From positions 1 to 56,015 of the forward strand of contig JAGBGK010000017.1 in assembly GCA_017936005.1 (NCBI GenBank): a stretch of DNA of 56,015 nt, given 5' to 3'. The notes below the pieces were generated by a model, which saw only the letters and a list, made by a program, of their open reading frames with translations, searched no databases and had not been told where the DNA came from. The translations under genes and the position numbers were made by a program. Origin of the DNA: Tidjanibacter sp. (GTDB taxonomy: Bacteria; Bacteroidota; Bacteroidia; Bacteroidales; Rikenellaceae). This document shows positions 41,520 through 50,591 of the stretch, piece after piece (position 1 is the first letter of the stretch; each line of letters begins with the position of its first letter).

Positions 41520-41556
41520 ACAAAAGAGAGCAACACTCGGTGTTGCTCTCTTTTGT
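41520..41556. terminator. Bidirectional terminator between the flavokinase and DUF3467 genes
   Basis: AAAAGAGAGCAACAC and GTGTTGCTCTCTTTT pair perfectly over a TCG loop, with A/T runs on both sides. It serves both convergent genes. Confidence 0.92.
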
Positions 41557-41559
41557 TCT

Positions 41560-41874
41560 CTACGCCTGTCCCATACTGAAACCGCCGCCATTTTGACCTG
41601 CGGGCCCTCCGGGAATCGCAATAGTACCCATCTTATTCTCAAAGCGCCCCACATTCTCCTGCAGCGACAAGAGAAGTCGTTTGGCGTGCTCGGGAGTCAT
41701 AATCACACGGCTCTTAACCTTCGCCTTGGGCATACCGGGTAACATCTCGGCAAAGTCCAACACAAACTCCGAGGTGGAGTGGGTGATGACCACAAGGTTG
41801 GAGTATTGGCCCTGTGCAACCTCGGCATCGAGTTCGATTTCGAGGCGGTTCTGGGGTTTCTGTTCGTTAGACAT
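41560..41874 (-). CDS. DUF3467 family protein
   Basis: A 104-residue cytoplasmic protein. The block LEIELDAEVAQGQYSNLVVI, then HSTSEFVLDFAEMLPGMPKAKVKSRVIMTP, and EHAKRLLLSLQENVGRFE identify DUF3467. The tail is Gly/Gln-rich (PAGQNGGGFSMGQA). Function is unknown; the family is widespread and short in Bacteroidota. It follows proS by 27 bases on the same strand, so it is probably co-transcribed with it, and ends at the shared bidirectional terminator. Confidence 0.9.
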   Translation of the reverse strand: MSNEQKPQNRLEIELDAEVAQGQYSNLVVITHSTSEFVLDFAEMLPGMPKAKVKSRVIMTPEHAKRLLLSLQENVGRFENKMGTIAIPGGPAGQNGGGFSMGQA

Positions 41875-41901
41875 AGTGTTCCTATTTTACTCTAAATGAT
41901 A

Positions 41902-43386
41902 CTAATAGTTCTTTGCGAAGAGTACCCTGCGAGTGGAGGGTTTACCGCTAAACACGCACACACCCTCCTCTTCGGGTGAATCGAATGGAATACAGCGGAT
42001 GGTTGCTTTCGTAGCATCCTTGATAGCAATCTCAGTTTCGGTGGTGCCGTCCCAGTGGGCAAGGATGAAGCCACCCTTATTCTCCAACACATCCTTGAAC
42101 TCTTCCCAAGTGTCCACCTTGGTAATCATTGAGTTGCGGAACGAGAGGGCCTTCTCGAAGATGGTCTTCTGCATATCCTCCAAGGTTGCCTCCACGAGGT
42201 TTTCGATACCCTCCAAAGCAACGCTCTCCTTCTCCAAAGTATCACGGCGCATCATCTCCACGGTGCCATTTGCGAGGTCGCGAGGACCAACAACAAGCCT
42301 TACGGGCACACCCTTCAACTCATACTCAGCAAACTTGAAGCCCGAGCGAACGTTATCGCGGTTATCAATCTTCACACTGATACCCTTAGCGCGCAACTTA
42401 ACTGCAATCTTCTCCAACTCCTCGGTCATCTTCTGCAACTCCTCATCGCCCTTGTAGATGGGAATCATCACAACCTGAATGGGGGCCAACTTGGGAGGCA
42501 GAACGAGGCCATTATTATCGGAGTGCGACATAATCAGAGCACCCATCAGACGAGTGGACACACCCCACGAGGTTGCCCAAGCGTAGTCGAGGCCACCCTC
42601 ACGGGTTGCAAACTGAACATCAAAAGCCTTGCCGAAGTTCTGTCCGAGGAAGTGCGAAGTACCACTTTGGAGCGCCTTACCATCCTGCATCAGGGCCTCA
42701 ATGGTGTAGGTATCCACAGCGCCTGCAAACCTCTCATTGGCGGTCTTGGTACCCATAATCACAGGCACACCCATCCAATTCTCGGCAAAGTCGGCATAGA
42801 CACGAATCATCTTCTGTGCCTCCTCAACGGCCTCCTCGCGGGTTTCGTGAGCAGTGTGGCCCTCCTGCCAGAGGAACTCGGCAGTACGGAGGAACAAGCG
42901 GGTACGCATCTCCCAACGCACCACGTTTGCCCACTGATTGCACAGGATAGGCAGGTCACGATAGGAGTGAATCCAGTTCTTGTAGGTATTCCAGATGATG
43001 GTCTCGGAGGTGGGCCTAACGATGAGTTCCTCCTCCAAGCGAGCCTCGGGGTCCACAACCACACCATTACCGTCAGGATCATTCATCAGGCGGTAGTGGG
43101 TAACCACAGCGCACTCCTTTGCAAAACCCTCAACGTGGTCGGCCTCACGGCTGAAAAACGATTTGGGGATAAAGAGTGGGAAATAGGCATTCTGGTGGCC
43201 GGTTGCTTTGAACATATCGTCCAGCGCACGCTGCATCTTCTCCCAAATTGCATAACCATAGGGTTTGATTACCATACAGCCCCTTACAGCCGAGTTCTCG
43301 GCCAGGCCAGCCTTTACTACCAAGTCGTTAAACCACTGCGAGTAGTTCTCCTCACGCGAGGTGAGTTGTTTAAGTTCTTTTGCCAT
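41902..43386 (-). CDS. proS: Prolyl-tRNA synthetase (archaeal/eukaryote-like ProS)
   Basis: A 494-residue class II synthetase that charges tRNA-Pro. The order of elements ([37 protein letters not shown], then [48 protein letters not shown] and the anticodon domain [15 protein letters not shown]) is that of the short ProS without the editing insertion, the type 3 form used by Bacteroidota. The C-terminal zinc-like domain ends [19 protein letters not shown] -7-like box (TACCTTTG, 43495-43488) lies about 100 bases upstream. Confidence 0.97.
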   Translation of the reverse strand: MAKELKQLTSREENYSQWFNDLVVKAGLAENSAVRGCMVIKPYGYAIWEKMQRALDDMFKATGHQNAYFPLFIPKSFFSREADHVEGFAKECAVVTHYRLMNDPDGNGVVVDPEARLEEELIVRPTSETIIWNTYKNWIHSYRDLPILCNQWANVVRWEMRTRLFLRTAEFLWQEGHTAHETREEAVEEAQKMIRVYADFAENWMGVPVIMGTKTANERFAGAVDTYTIEALMQDGKALQSGTSHFLGQNFGKAFDVQFATREGGLDYAWATSWGVSTRLMGALIMSHSDNNGLVLPPKLAPIQVVMIPIYKGDEELQKMTEELEKIAVKLRAKGISVKIDNRDNVRSGFKFAEYELKGVPVRLVVGPRDLANGTVEMMRRDTLEKESVALEGIENLVEATLEDMQKTIFEKALSFRNSMITKVDTWEEFKDVLENKGGFILAHWDGTTETEIAIKDATKATIRCIPFDSPEEEGVCVFSGKPSTRRVLFAKNY

Positions 43387-43712
43387 TGTTCTCTATTTTT
43401 CGTCTGATATCTATTTTATTCTGCTCTAAGTGTAGGAAATTCCCGTCAAAAACCATACTTTTGTATGGGGGAGAAACCTTTGCGCCGCAAAGGTACACTT
43501 TTTTGCCGAATTTATCACCCCATCCCTGCAAAAAGAGTTTTTTGCACATCCGATGCAACTAAATGCACCATTTTTGCGTCATAATAGTAGAAAGGGTAAC
43601 ACAACACCCGCAACGATCAAAATTTACTTTCGCCCCAAAGCGAGGTCTACATTACAAAAGATTATAAACCCACACTCGCCTTTTCGAGTCTAAAAAAAGA
43701 AAGGAGATGACT
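43387..43712. promoter_or_regulatory. Divergent regulatory region between proS and the Ser-rich lipoprotein
   Basis: This stretch contains no gene. An inverted repeat ACCTTTGC-GCC-GCAAAGGT spans 43477-43495 and embeds the minus-strand -7 box for proS (TACCTTTG, 43495-43488). A plus-strand -7-like box (TACTTTTG) is at 43456-43463, 250 bases before the lipoprotein start, so its use for that gene is doubtful. An AAAGGAG ribosome-binding site ends at 43706. Nothing else is recognised. Confidence 0.4.
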
Positions 43713-44984
43713 ATGATACGAATGAAAAACATCACACTGCTTGCCACCGCCTTTGTGGCCCTCCTGTCGATGAACTCGTGCGCCAGCGGAGCCTTTGCGC
43801 TCGCTTCGGGTGCAAGCACTTCCTATGTGGACGACCTCTATGCCACCCACGACCGCGTGGCCATAGCAAAGGCCGAAAAAGCCGCCGCCGAAGCCGAGGC
43901 CGCAGCAGCAAAAGCCAAAGAGGAGAAGATACAAGCAATGATTGCAGCCGCCAAAGCCGAGGCTGACCTTGCGGATATCCTCGGAGGTATAGAGCTTGAC
44001 GAGGTGAACCCCACAACGACCGTAGCAGCAGGCACCGTTGTCAACATCAACAATATCTATGTTGACGACTACGAGAGCGCCTACGCACGCAGGCTGCGTG
44101 GTTTCTCCTCGCCCACCTACAACCTACCATCCTCCTATTGGGACTACCGCTATGGTGATGCATACTTCCTCACTATGGCCTATGACCCAGCCTTCTACAC
44201 CGTGATGGTTATGGGCGACCAGGTGTGGGTGGAGCCTCGCTATGTTACTGCAATGTTTGGTTCGTGGGGCCGTCCCTACTACTATCGTTACAGCGCGTGG
44301 GACTACCACTACAACCCATTCTACTATGACTACTATTGGGGCTGGTATCACTCGCCATACTACACCCCCTATTACAACCCATACTACCACCACTGGCACG
44401 GTCCACACTATGGCCACATCCCGCCTCACCACTATCACCCACCCCACCACGCTCCTTCGCACGGTGTAGGAGGTGGGCACAAGCCGAGTGGCCCCGGAGG
44501 AGGCAAGTCGCCCGTGGTACACCGTCCGAGCTATGCAAGCGGTTCTTCGGCACGCCCCTCATCGGGAGGTCGTCCGAGCTATGCCGAGCGCATCAATGGC
44601 TCTCGTGGCGAGGTTGGTAGCGGAGCATCGAGCGGACGTCCGAGTGGCACGATTGGTGCAGGCAGTGGAAGTTCCAGCCGCCCGAGTGGCAACAGGGTTT
44701 CACCGTCGACCAATAGGGGCGACAACAAGAACTCGTCGAGCGTGGGCAACCGCGCCACCAACAGACGTCGTGGCTCCGTCAGTGGCAGTTCGTCGAGTGG
44801 CAACCGCTCGTCGGTGAGTGGTAGCAGCCGTGGCAGCAGCACTCGTTCGAGCAGTTCGTCCTATTCGAGTGGCAGCAGTAGCCGTAGTAGCGGAAGCTCC
44901 TATTCGAGTGGTAGTTCCTACTCCGGTAGCAGCAACCGTGGTGGCTCCTATTCGGGTAGCCGTAGTGGTGGCGCACGAAGGTAA
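43713..44984 (+). CDS. Lipoprotein with Ala/Glu coiled coil, Tyr/His-rich middle and Ser/Gly/Arg tail
   Basis: I start at ATG 43713 because AAAGGAG ends 6 bases upstream; the ATG at 43707 directly touches it. The lipobox is LLSMNSC. Residues about 45-90 are an Ala/Lys/Glu coiled coil (KAEKAAAEAEAAAAKAKEEK). A conserved-looking block follows (YDPAFYTVMVMGDQVWVEPRY). Residues 180-260 are extremely aromatic and His-rich (YHYNPFYYDYYWGWY, HYGHIPPHHYHPPHH), and the last 160 are almost only Ser, Gly, Arg and Asn (SSSSSYSSGSSSRSSGSSY). The His run could bind metals; the tail may be extended and surface-exposed. I do not recognise a functional family. It stands 54 bases before the FadL-like gene and may be co-transcribed. 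Confidence 0.78.
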   Translation: MIRMKNITLLATAFVALLSMNSCASGAFALASGASTSYVDDLYATHDRVAIAKAEKAAAEAEAAAAKAKEEKIQAMIAAAKAEADLADILGGIELDEVNPTTTVAAGTVVNINNIYVDDYESAYARRLRGFSSPTYNLPSSYWDYRYGDAYFLTMAYDPAFYTVMVMGDQVWVEPRYVTAMFGSWGRPYYYRYSAWDYHYNPFYYDYYWGWYHSPYYTPYYNPYYHHWHGPHYGHIPPHHYHPPHHAPSHGVGGGHKPSGPGGGKSPVVHRPSYASGSSARPSSGGRPSYAERINGSRGEVGSGASSGRPSGTIGAGSGSSSRPSGNRVSPSTNRGDNKNSSSVGNRATNRRRGSVSGSSSSGNRSSVSGSSRGSSTRSSSSSYSSGSSSRSSGSSYSSGSSYSGSSNRGGSYSGSRSGGARR

Positions 44985-45038
44985 GCCTACCACGGCACTC
45001 AAAAAGAACACTTATTGTAAGTAGAATAAGAAGTCGTT

Positions 45039-46685
45039 ATGAAAAAAGTTTTAAGCATATTAGTGGCCACCTCGCTCTCGGTATTCTCGCTGGGAGCGCA
45101 GGCCACCTACTCCGAGTTTGGCGGAACACTCATCAGTCCCGCATATATGAAATATACCGATGCGCTGAAATTCTCACAGCAGGAGCACACCTATATGTCG
45201 GCGCGCGTAGCCGCAATGGGCGGAGCCTTCTCTTCGCTCGGTGCCGACATTTCAAGTATGAGCATCAACCCCGCAGGCTTGGGTATGTATCGTTCGTCGG
45301 CTTTCACCATCTCGGGCGACCTGGGTATCACCACCGCCTCCAACAACTTTGCCCCCAGCGGTAAAAGACAGACCTCCTTTGCTTTCAACCAGATTGGCAC
45401 CGCTTTGAATATCTACCAAGGCTCGGGTTCGTTGGTTAGTTTCACATTTGGCTTCGCCTACAACAAACTCGCCGACCTGAACTACGACGAAAGCTTCGGT
45501 TGGGAAGGCGACGGAGTGAGCATTGGCGACTTTTTTGCGCTCCAAATGGAGGGCTTCCCATCATCGGCACTCAGCTACAACTCCGACCCATTCCGCAATG
45601 AGAACATCTACGTTGACGAGTGGGGTGGCGCACTTGCCTATCAGACAGCTCTCATCGACCCCGTAAAGACCGCAGATGGTAAAGAAACAGGTCGATATAC
45701 AGTTTCTGGCATCCACCCCGATGCAAGCATTGCCGGTGGCTTGCAGACACGTTCGCGTGGCTCGGTGGGCGAATACTCCTTCTCGTCGGGTATGAACATC
45801 GCCAACATCCTATATCTTGGCGCTACACTCGGCATTCAGGACATCTCGCAGACCATCCGCTACTACTACACCGAGAACTACTCGCAACCAATCAGCGACC
45901 CTGCACTGCTCAAAGCTATGGCCTACACCCCCATTGAGAGCAACTATGGTTCGGGGATCAACCTCAAAATTGGCGCAATCCTACGCCCCATCCCTTCGTT
46001 GCGCTTGGGCGTGGCCTACCACACTCGCACACTGACCACCCTCACTAGGGACTATGTGGCAAGTATGCAGACTTGGTTTGAGCCAAACTCCAATCAGGAC
46101 CCCACTTTCTACGACTCGGAAAGTCTGGTCCACAACTATACATACAACTATACCTCGCCCAGCAAATTGCTTCTCGGCATGTCGTATGCGCTTGGCAACA
46201 GAGCTCTCTTCTCGCTGGACTACGACATTGTGTGGAATCGCTCCATAAGGCTCCAATCGCAAGACCATTGGGCCGAGGATAGCTTCCGCCAAGATGTGGA
46301 AGCCGACTTGGGCACCTCCCACAATGTGAGGGTTGGCGTGGAGATTGTCCCTATTAACGGTGTCTATCTGCGTGGCGGTTATGCCCTCTATGGTTCGCCC
46401 TTCAATAAGGCTGCAGAGCAGTATGACGACAATGGCAACTACTTCTATGGCAACCACAAACGCGCCACCACCAACTTCTCGTTGGGCTGCGGAGTGAGGT
46501 TTGCATCGGGGTCGTCGTTGGACTTTGCGTGGACTTCGAGCACCGCTCGCTACACCAATAGCGTACTCTATGACTTCTATGGAGAGTATGCCGACAACAC
46601 CTATGAGCAGGTTAACAGCCCTATCATCTCCGGCTCCAAACAGCACAAGAGTGTCTTCACAATGAGTTACTCGGTGTTGTTCTAA
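45039..46685 (+). CDS. OmpP1/FadL-family outer membrane protein
   Basis: A 548-residue outer membrane barrel with a signal peptide (MKKVLSILVATSLSVFSLGAQA). The N-terminal hatch SARVAAMGGAFSSLGADISSMSINPAGLGMYRSS is the standard FadL/OmpP1 motif with its NPAG box. Repeated amphipathic strands fill the rest and the chain ends with the barrel-terminal aromatic YSVLF. FadL-type proteins carry hydrophobic compounds such as fatty acids across the outer membrane; the ligand here is unknown. It may share a transcript with the preceding lipoprotein and is followed by a strong terminator. Confidence 0.88.
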   Translation: MKKVLSILVATSLSVFSLGAQATYSEFGGTLISPAYMKYTDALKFSQQEHTYMSARVAAMGGAFSSLGADISSMSINPAGLGMYRSSAFTISGDLGITTASNNFAPSGKRQTSFAFNQIGTALNIYQGSGSLVSFTFGFAYNKLADLNYDESFGWEGDGVSIGDFFALQMEGFPSSALSYNSDPFRNENIYVDEWGGALAYQTALIDPVKTADGKETGRYTVSGIHPDASIAGGLQTRSRGSVGEYSFSSGMNIANILYLGATLGIQDISQTIRYYYTENYSQPISDPALLKAMAYTPIESNYGSGINLKIGAILRPIPSLRLGVAYHTRTLTTLTRDYVASMQTWFEPNSNQDPTFYDSESLVHNYTYNYTSPSKLLLGMSYALGNRALFSLDYDIVWNRSIRLQSQDHWAEDSFRQDVEADLGTSHNVRVGVEIVPINGVYLRGGYALYGSPFNKAAEQYDDNGNYFYGNHKRATTNFSLGCGVRFASGSSLDFAWTSSTARYTNSVLYDFYGEYADNTYEQVNSPIISGSKQHKSVFTMSYSVLF

Positions 46686-46708
46686 AAGGTTGACCCACTT
46701 CTGAAATA

Positions 46709-46742
46709 GAAAAGCCATTGACCGTTTGGTCAATGGCTTTTT
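46709..46742 (+). terminator. Terminator after the FadL-like gene
   Basis: AAAAGCCATTGACC and GGTCAATGGCTTTT pair perfectly over a GTTT loop, followed by further T. It lies 24 bases after the stop codon of the FadL-like gene. Confidence 0.93.
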
Positions 46743-46833
46743 TGATATACGGCTCACAATAAAGCGGGCCCACAGCGGCCACAGGCCCTTTTGTGTAGAT
46801 GGTAGGTTACATTACATCCAAACGTCAGCAAGC

Positions 46834-46967
46834 ACCACAACAAAAAAACGCAAAGTGTGCGGCAAATGCAAGGCACACAAGAAAACCACCTCCGCAGTTT
46901 GCTAACGCAAATGAGGAGGTGGTTTGTCGCAGTATGACGCCGCAGTCGCCTGCAATCTGCGTTTTTG
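46834..46967. repeat. Long imperfect hairpin element, unit 3a
   Basis: First of two adjacent units in the convergent gap before pgi. Inner stem AACCACCT (46884-46891) pairs with AGGTGGTT (46917-46924), a different sequence from the GGCGAGT/ACTCGCC of units 1 and 3b, so pairing is preserved by compensating changes. TTTGC (46898-46902) pairs with GCAAA (46907-46911). The constant motif CCGCAG (46892-46897) faces TGAGGA (46912-46917). The outer arms AAAAAAACGCAAAG and CTGCGTTTTT are at 46842-46857 and 46957-46966. Confidence 0.78.
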
Positions 46968-47092
46968 AAAAATGCAAAGTGCGGAGGGAATTTTGCACCA
47001 AACGAAAAGGCGAGTCCGCAGTTTGCTTGTCGCAAATGAGGAACTCGCCTATTGAAGTGCGGTGTGAAATTCACCCGCAATCTGCATTTTTC
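46967..47092. repeat. Long imperfect hairpin element, unit 3b (3' of pgi)
   Basis: Outer arms 46967-46999 (GAAAAATGCAAAGTGCGGAGG) and 47061-47092 pair with few mismatches. Inner stem GGCGAGT (47009-47015) pairs with ACTCGCC (47043-47049), and TTTGC (47022-47026) with GCAAA (47032-47036). CCGCAG (47016-47021) faces TGAGGA (47037-47042). The arm runs straight into the pgi stop codon at 47093-47095. Confidence 0.8.
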
Positions 47093-48430
47093 TTATAAGC
47101 GTTTTTTGATGGCTGCCGAAGCCTCCTCATACCCAGGTTTGTCGAGGAGTGCAAACATATTTTTCTTGTAGGCCTCCACACCGGGCTGGTTGAATGGGTT
47201 GACACCCAGAATGTAACCGCTGATACCGCAAGCCTTCTCGAAGAAGTACAAAAGGCCACCGATGTAGTACTCGTTGATGGCGGGAATCTCAATGCGGATG
47301 TTGGGTACACCTCCGTCAACGTGGGCCAAAACAACACCCAACTCAGCCATCTTGTTCACATAGTCGAGGCGTTTGCCGGCAAGGAAGTTTAGACCATCGA
47401 GGTTGTCGCTATCGGTCTCGATGGTTACTTTACCATCGGGCTGTGCCACGCTAATAACGGTCTCAAAGAGGGTGCGCTCGCCCTCCTGAATATATTGTCC
47501 CATAGAGTGGAGGTCGGCAGTAAGGGTTACGCTTGCGGGGAAGATACCCTTGTTCTCCTTACCCTCGCTCTCGCCATAGAGCTGTTTCCACCACTCGGCG
47601 ATGTATTGGAGGCGAGGCTCATAGGAAGCCAAAATCTCAATCTTATATCCCTTGTTGTAGAGGGCGTTGCGCGCTGCGGCATACTGTGCAGCAATGTTCT
47701 GCTCGAAGGGCACACCCTCGGCAGTGGCAACCTCCATATCCCTTGCACCACGCACCAACTCGGAAATGTTGATACCTGCGGCAGCGAGGGGCAGAAGACC
47801 CACGGGAGTGAGCACCGAGAAGCGACCACCCACGTTGTCGGGAATAACATAGGTTGCATAACCCTCGGCAGTGGAGAGGGTTTTGAGTGCGCCACGTGCT
47901 GCATCGGTTACAGCTGCAATGCGCTCACGAGCCTCCTCTTTACCATAGCGAGCCTCTATCTCGGCCTTAATCAGGCGGAAAGCCACGGCAGGCTCGGTGG
48001 TGGTACCGCTCTTGCTGATAACGATGGCGGCAATGCTATAATCCTTAACAGCATTGAGGAGTTCGGCAGTGTAGGTTTCCGACAGGTTGTTGCCGGCAAA
48101 AACAATGTAGGGGTTTTTGCGGTTTTTCTCCAAGAAGTGGAACGAGCTGCTCATTGCATCCAAAACAGCCTTTGCACCGAGGTAGGAGCCACCGATACCG
48201 ATGACAATGACAACCTCTGCTTTGGAGGCCAAAGTGCGTGCTGTGATGTTGATTGCCTCAATCTCTTCGGGAGTGATGCTCGAAGGGAGATTAACCCAAC
48301 CGAGGAAATCGTTACCTGCTCCTTCTCCGCTGTGGAGCAACGAGTTAGCCTGTTGTGCTGCACCTGCAAGTGCTGCCACCTCGGAGGCCTCTACGCCACA
48401 CGAGATGTGTTTGGTTTCAAGTTTTATCAT
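47093..48430 (-). CDS. pgi: Glucose-6-phosphate isomerase
   Basis: Pgi interconverts glucose-6-phosphate and fructose-6-phosphate in the cytoplasm. The 445-residue protein is the short bacterial form. [20 protein letters not shown] is the phosphate-binding motif, [16 protein letters not shown] the second signature, [20 protein letters not shown] the Prosite-type region, and [26 protein letters not shown] leads to the C-terminal catalytic part [15 protein letters not shown] -7-like box (TAAATTTG, 48480-48473) lies about 43 bases upstream of the ATG. It diverges from mreB. It links to the NagB product fructose-6-phosphate only through central metabolism. Confidence 0.97.
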   Translation of the reverse strand: MIKLETKHISCGVEASEVAALAGAAQQANSLLHSGEGAGNDFLGWVNLPSSITPEEIEAINITARTLASKAEVVIVIGIGGSYLGAKAVLDAMSSSFHFLEKNRKNPYIVFAGNNLSETYTAELLNAVKDYSIAAIVISKSGTTTEPAVAFRLIKAEIEARYGKEEARERIAAVTDAARGALKTLSTAEGYATYVIPDNVGGRFSVLTPVGLLPLAAAGINISELVRGARDMEVATAEGVPFEQNIAAQYAAARNALYNKGYKIEILASYEPRLQYIAEWWKQLYGESEGKENKGIFPASVTLTADLHSMGQYIQEGERTLFETVISVAQPDGKVTIETDSDNLDGLNFLAGKRLDYVNKMAELGVVLAHVDGGVPNIRIEIPAINEYYIGGLLYFFEKACGISGYILGVNPFNQPGVEAYKKNMFALLDKPGYEEASAAIKKRL

Positions 48431-48492
48431 TTTTCTGTAAAATTATGAATTTATTGTCCGTTTTATGGTGCGCAAATTTAATATATTTTTTT

Positions 48493-48500
48493 TACTTTTG
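48493..48500 (+). promoter_or_regulatory. Probable -7 box of the mreB operon
   Basis: TACTTTTG on the plus strand lies 48 bases before the mreB ATG at 48549, in a very AT-rich divergent gap with pgi. No TTTG lies at the ideal upstream distance; a run of T precedes it. Confidence 0.4.
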
Positions 48501-48548
48501 TTCTTTGTAACGCTATTTAGCAAAATCGTACAAAAAATATAAGATAAA

Positions 48549-49568
48549 ATGGGCCTGTTTTCATTAACACAAGAGTTGGCAGTTGACCTGGGAACCGCCA
48601 ATACTCTCATTATCCACAACGGCAAAGTCGTTGTGGATGAGCCCTCCATTATCGCTGTGGATATCCACACCGGCAAGGTTATGGCTATCGGTAAGGAGGC
48701 TCAAAAAATGCACGGCAAAACCCACCAGGACATCAAAACCATTCGTCCTTTGAAGGACGGTGTGATTGCCGACTTCAACGCTGCCGAGCAGATGCTCAGG
48801 GGTATGATCAAGAAGGTTAAGACCAATGGCCACCTTTTCAGTCCTTCGCTCAAAATGGTTGTTTGTATCCCTTCTGGCTCTACCAACGTGGAGATTCGTA
48901 CCGTTAGGGAGAGTGCAGAGCACGCAGGCGCAAGGGATGTCTATATGATTTTTGAGCCTATGGCTGCTGCTTTGGGTGCCGGTTTGGACGTGGAGGCTCC
49001 CGAGGGCTCGATGATTATCGACATCGGTGGCGGTACCACCGAGATTGCGTGTATCTCGTTGGGCGGTATCGTATGCAGTGAGAGTATCGATGTTGCAGGT
49101 GATGTCTTCACGGAAGATATCCAAAAATATATCCGTCAGCAGTACAACGTGCGTATCGGTGAGCGCACTGCCGAGAACATCAAAATATCGGTAGGTGCAG
49201 CGCTGAGAGAGTTGGAAAATCCACCAGAAGATTTTGTGGTTACGGGCCCCAATATGCTCACCAGCCTTCCCACCACACTCAACATTTCATATAGCGAGAT
49301 TGCCTACGCATTGGAGAAATCGCTGTTGAAAGTTGACGCTGCTGTGATGAAGGTGTTGGAGATGGTGCCACCCGAACTCTACTCCGACATTATGAAGAAC
49401 GGCATCTATTTGGCAGGTGGTGGTGCTCTCATCAAGGGCCTCGACAAACGCCTCCAAGAAAAGACCAACATCCCATTCATCATTGCCGAAGACCCCCTGA
49501 GGGCTATCGTGAGGGGTACGAGTGTGGCGTTGAAGAACATCAACAGCTTCTCGTTCCTGATGAAATAG
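48549..49568 (+). CDS. mreB: Rod-shape-determining actin homologue MreB
   Basis: MreB is a bacterial actin that forms filaments under the inner membrane and guides lateral wall synthesis. The 339-residue protein has the N-terminal amphipathic start MGLFSLTQELAVDLGTANTL containing phosphate-1 DLGTANT, IDIGGGTTEIACISLGG as phosphate-2, and YLAGGGALIKGLDKRL as the adenosine motif. Length is typical. It opens the mreB-mreC-mreD-mrdA-rodA operon. A 143-base gap with a strong hairpin separates it from mreC, so its level may exceed that of the downstream genes. Confidence 0.97.
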   Translation: MGLFSLTQELAVDLGTANTLIIHNGKVVVDEPSIIAVDIHTGKVMAIGKEAQKMHGKTHQDIKTIRPLKDGVIADFNAAEQMLRGMIKKVKTNGHLFSPSLKMVVCIPSGSTNVEIRTVRESAEHAGARDVYMIFEPMAAALGAGLDVEAPEGSMIIDIGGGTTEIACISLGGIVCSESIDVAGDVFTEDIQKYIRQQYNVRIGERTAENIKISVGAALRELENPPEDFVVTGPNMLTSLPTTLNISYSEIAYALEKSLLKVDAAVMKVLEMVPPELYSDIMKNGIYLAGGGALIKGLDKRLQEKTNIPFIIAEDPLRAIVRGTSVALKNINSFSFLMK

Positions 49569-49640
49569 GTTTTACAAGAAGTGGTGGCAAACGGTTTTTC
49601 TTGAACACATCGTCTGCGCCAACTCTGTGTCTACAAGTTT

Positions 49641-49673
49641 GTTGCGGTTGCCCCAAAGGTGGGTAACCGCAAC
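49641..49673 (+). other. Strong hairpin in the mreB-mreC gap
   Basis: GTTGCGGTTGCCC and GGGTAACCGCAAC pair over 13 positions (one G-U) around CAAAGGT. Only a weak T tract (AATTTT) follows. It could attenuate transcription or protect mreB mRNA, which would fit the need for more MreB than MreC. Confidence 0.65.
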
Positions 49674-49711
49674 GTAATTTTGAAAACAACAACTCAATCC
49701 GAGGTGAACGG

Positions 49712-50521
49712 ATGAACAAAGTCCTTATATTGTTGAAACGTGTGGCTGTGCCGGTGCTCTTTGTCCTCATTGAAGTGCTGGCCATTGGCTATTACACCCG
49801 CGCCACGAGTTTCACAAGGGCGCGATTGTTGACCATATCCAATCGTGTAACCGCCAATGTAGAAGGGGCGCTGCGTGGTGTTAGCGACTACTTCGCGTTG
49901 CGTGAGGAAAATGATGTGCTTATGCAACGAGTGGCATACTTGGAGAATCGGCTCGCAGTCTTTGAAGAAAACGAGGAGGCTGTGAGGGTTGAAGAAAGTT
50001 CCACGCCCTACTATTTCACCTCTGCCCGTGTGGTCAAGAACTCGGTATTTGGACAGAACAACTTTTTCACCATCAACAAGGGCCTTTTGGATGACGTGGA
50101 GGGCAATATGGCCATTCTATCGCCAGAGGGTTACGTTGTGGGCTACACGATAGATTGTTCCGAGCATTTTTCGGTATGCATCTCGGTGGCCAATAGGGAT
50201 TTCACAATGGGTGGCAAGAGTACACGGAGTGAGTATATGGGTTCCATCAGTTGGACGGGTGGCGACTGGCGCAGAATTCAACTCACCGACATCCCCTACT
50301 ACGCCAACTTCGCTCCGGGTGATACTATTGTTTCCACCATCTCCTACCGTTTTCCTCCGGGCCGCATCATCGGCACTGTGGAGAAATTCGAGCCTTCGGA
50401 GGATAGGATGAATAGCAATGTGGTTGTGAAATTGGCAGCCGACCTATCCAAATTAGACAAGGTGTTGGTTGTGAGATATATGGGTGGCGAGGAGTTTGAG
50501 AGCCTACATAGTGGGTATTAG
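49712..50521 (+). CDS. mreC: Rod shape-determining protein MreC
   Basis: MreC is a bitopic membrane protein that activates the PBP2-RodA pair from the periplasmic side. The 269-residue protein has an N-terminal membrane helix (VAVPVLFVLIEVLAIGYY), a coiled coil at about 60-95 (YFALREENDVLMQRVAYLEN) and a beta-rich domain: FFTINKGLLDDVEGNMAIL, SPEGYVVGYTI and LTDIPYYANFAPGDTIVSTI. Length is close to E. coli MreC minus the tail. It follows mreB and precedes mreD in the shape operon. Confidence 0.93.
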   Translation: MNKVLILLKRVAVPVLFVLIEVLAIGYYTRATSFTRARLLTISNRVTANVEGALRGVSDYFALREENDVLMQRVAYLENRLAVFEENEEAVRVEESSTPYYFTSARVVKNSVFGQNNFFTINKGLLDDVEGNMAILSPEGYVVGYTIDCSEHFSVCISVANRDFTMGGKSTRSEYMGSISWTGGDWRRIQLTDIPYYANFAPGDTIVSTISYRFPPGRIIGTVEKFEPSEDRMNSNVVVKLAADLSKLDKVLVVRYMGGEEFESLHSGY

Positions 50522-50524
50522 ACG

Positions 50525-50583
50525 AGAAATTGAAATTGAAAATTGAAAATTGACGGTCGACGGTTGACGGTTGACGGTTGACA
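50525..50583. repeat. GAAAATT and (T/C)GACGGT simple repeats between mreC and mreD
   Basis: Units of GAAATTGAAATTGAAAATTG are followed by 7-base units (tgacggt, cgacggt, tgacggt, tgacggt). The elements occur in part at 474-505 (first half) and 41487-41516 (second half). Here they fill almost the whole mreC-mreD gap inside the shape operon. Confidence 0.65.
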
Positions 50584-50591
50584 ACAAAAAT

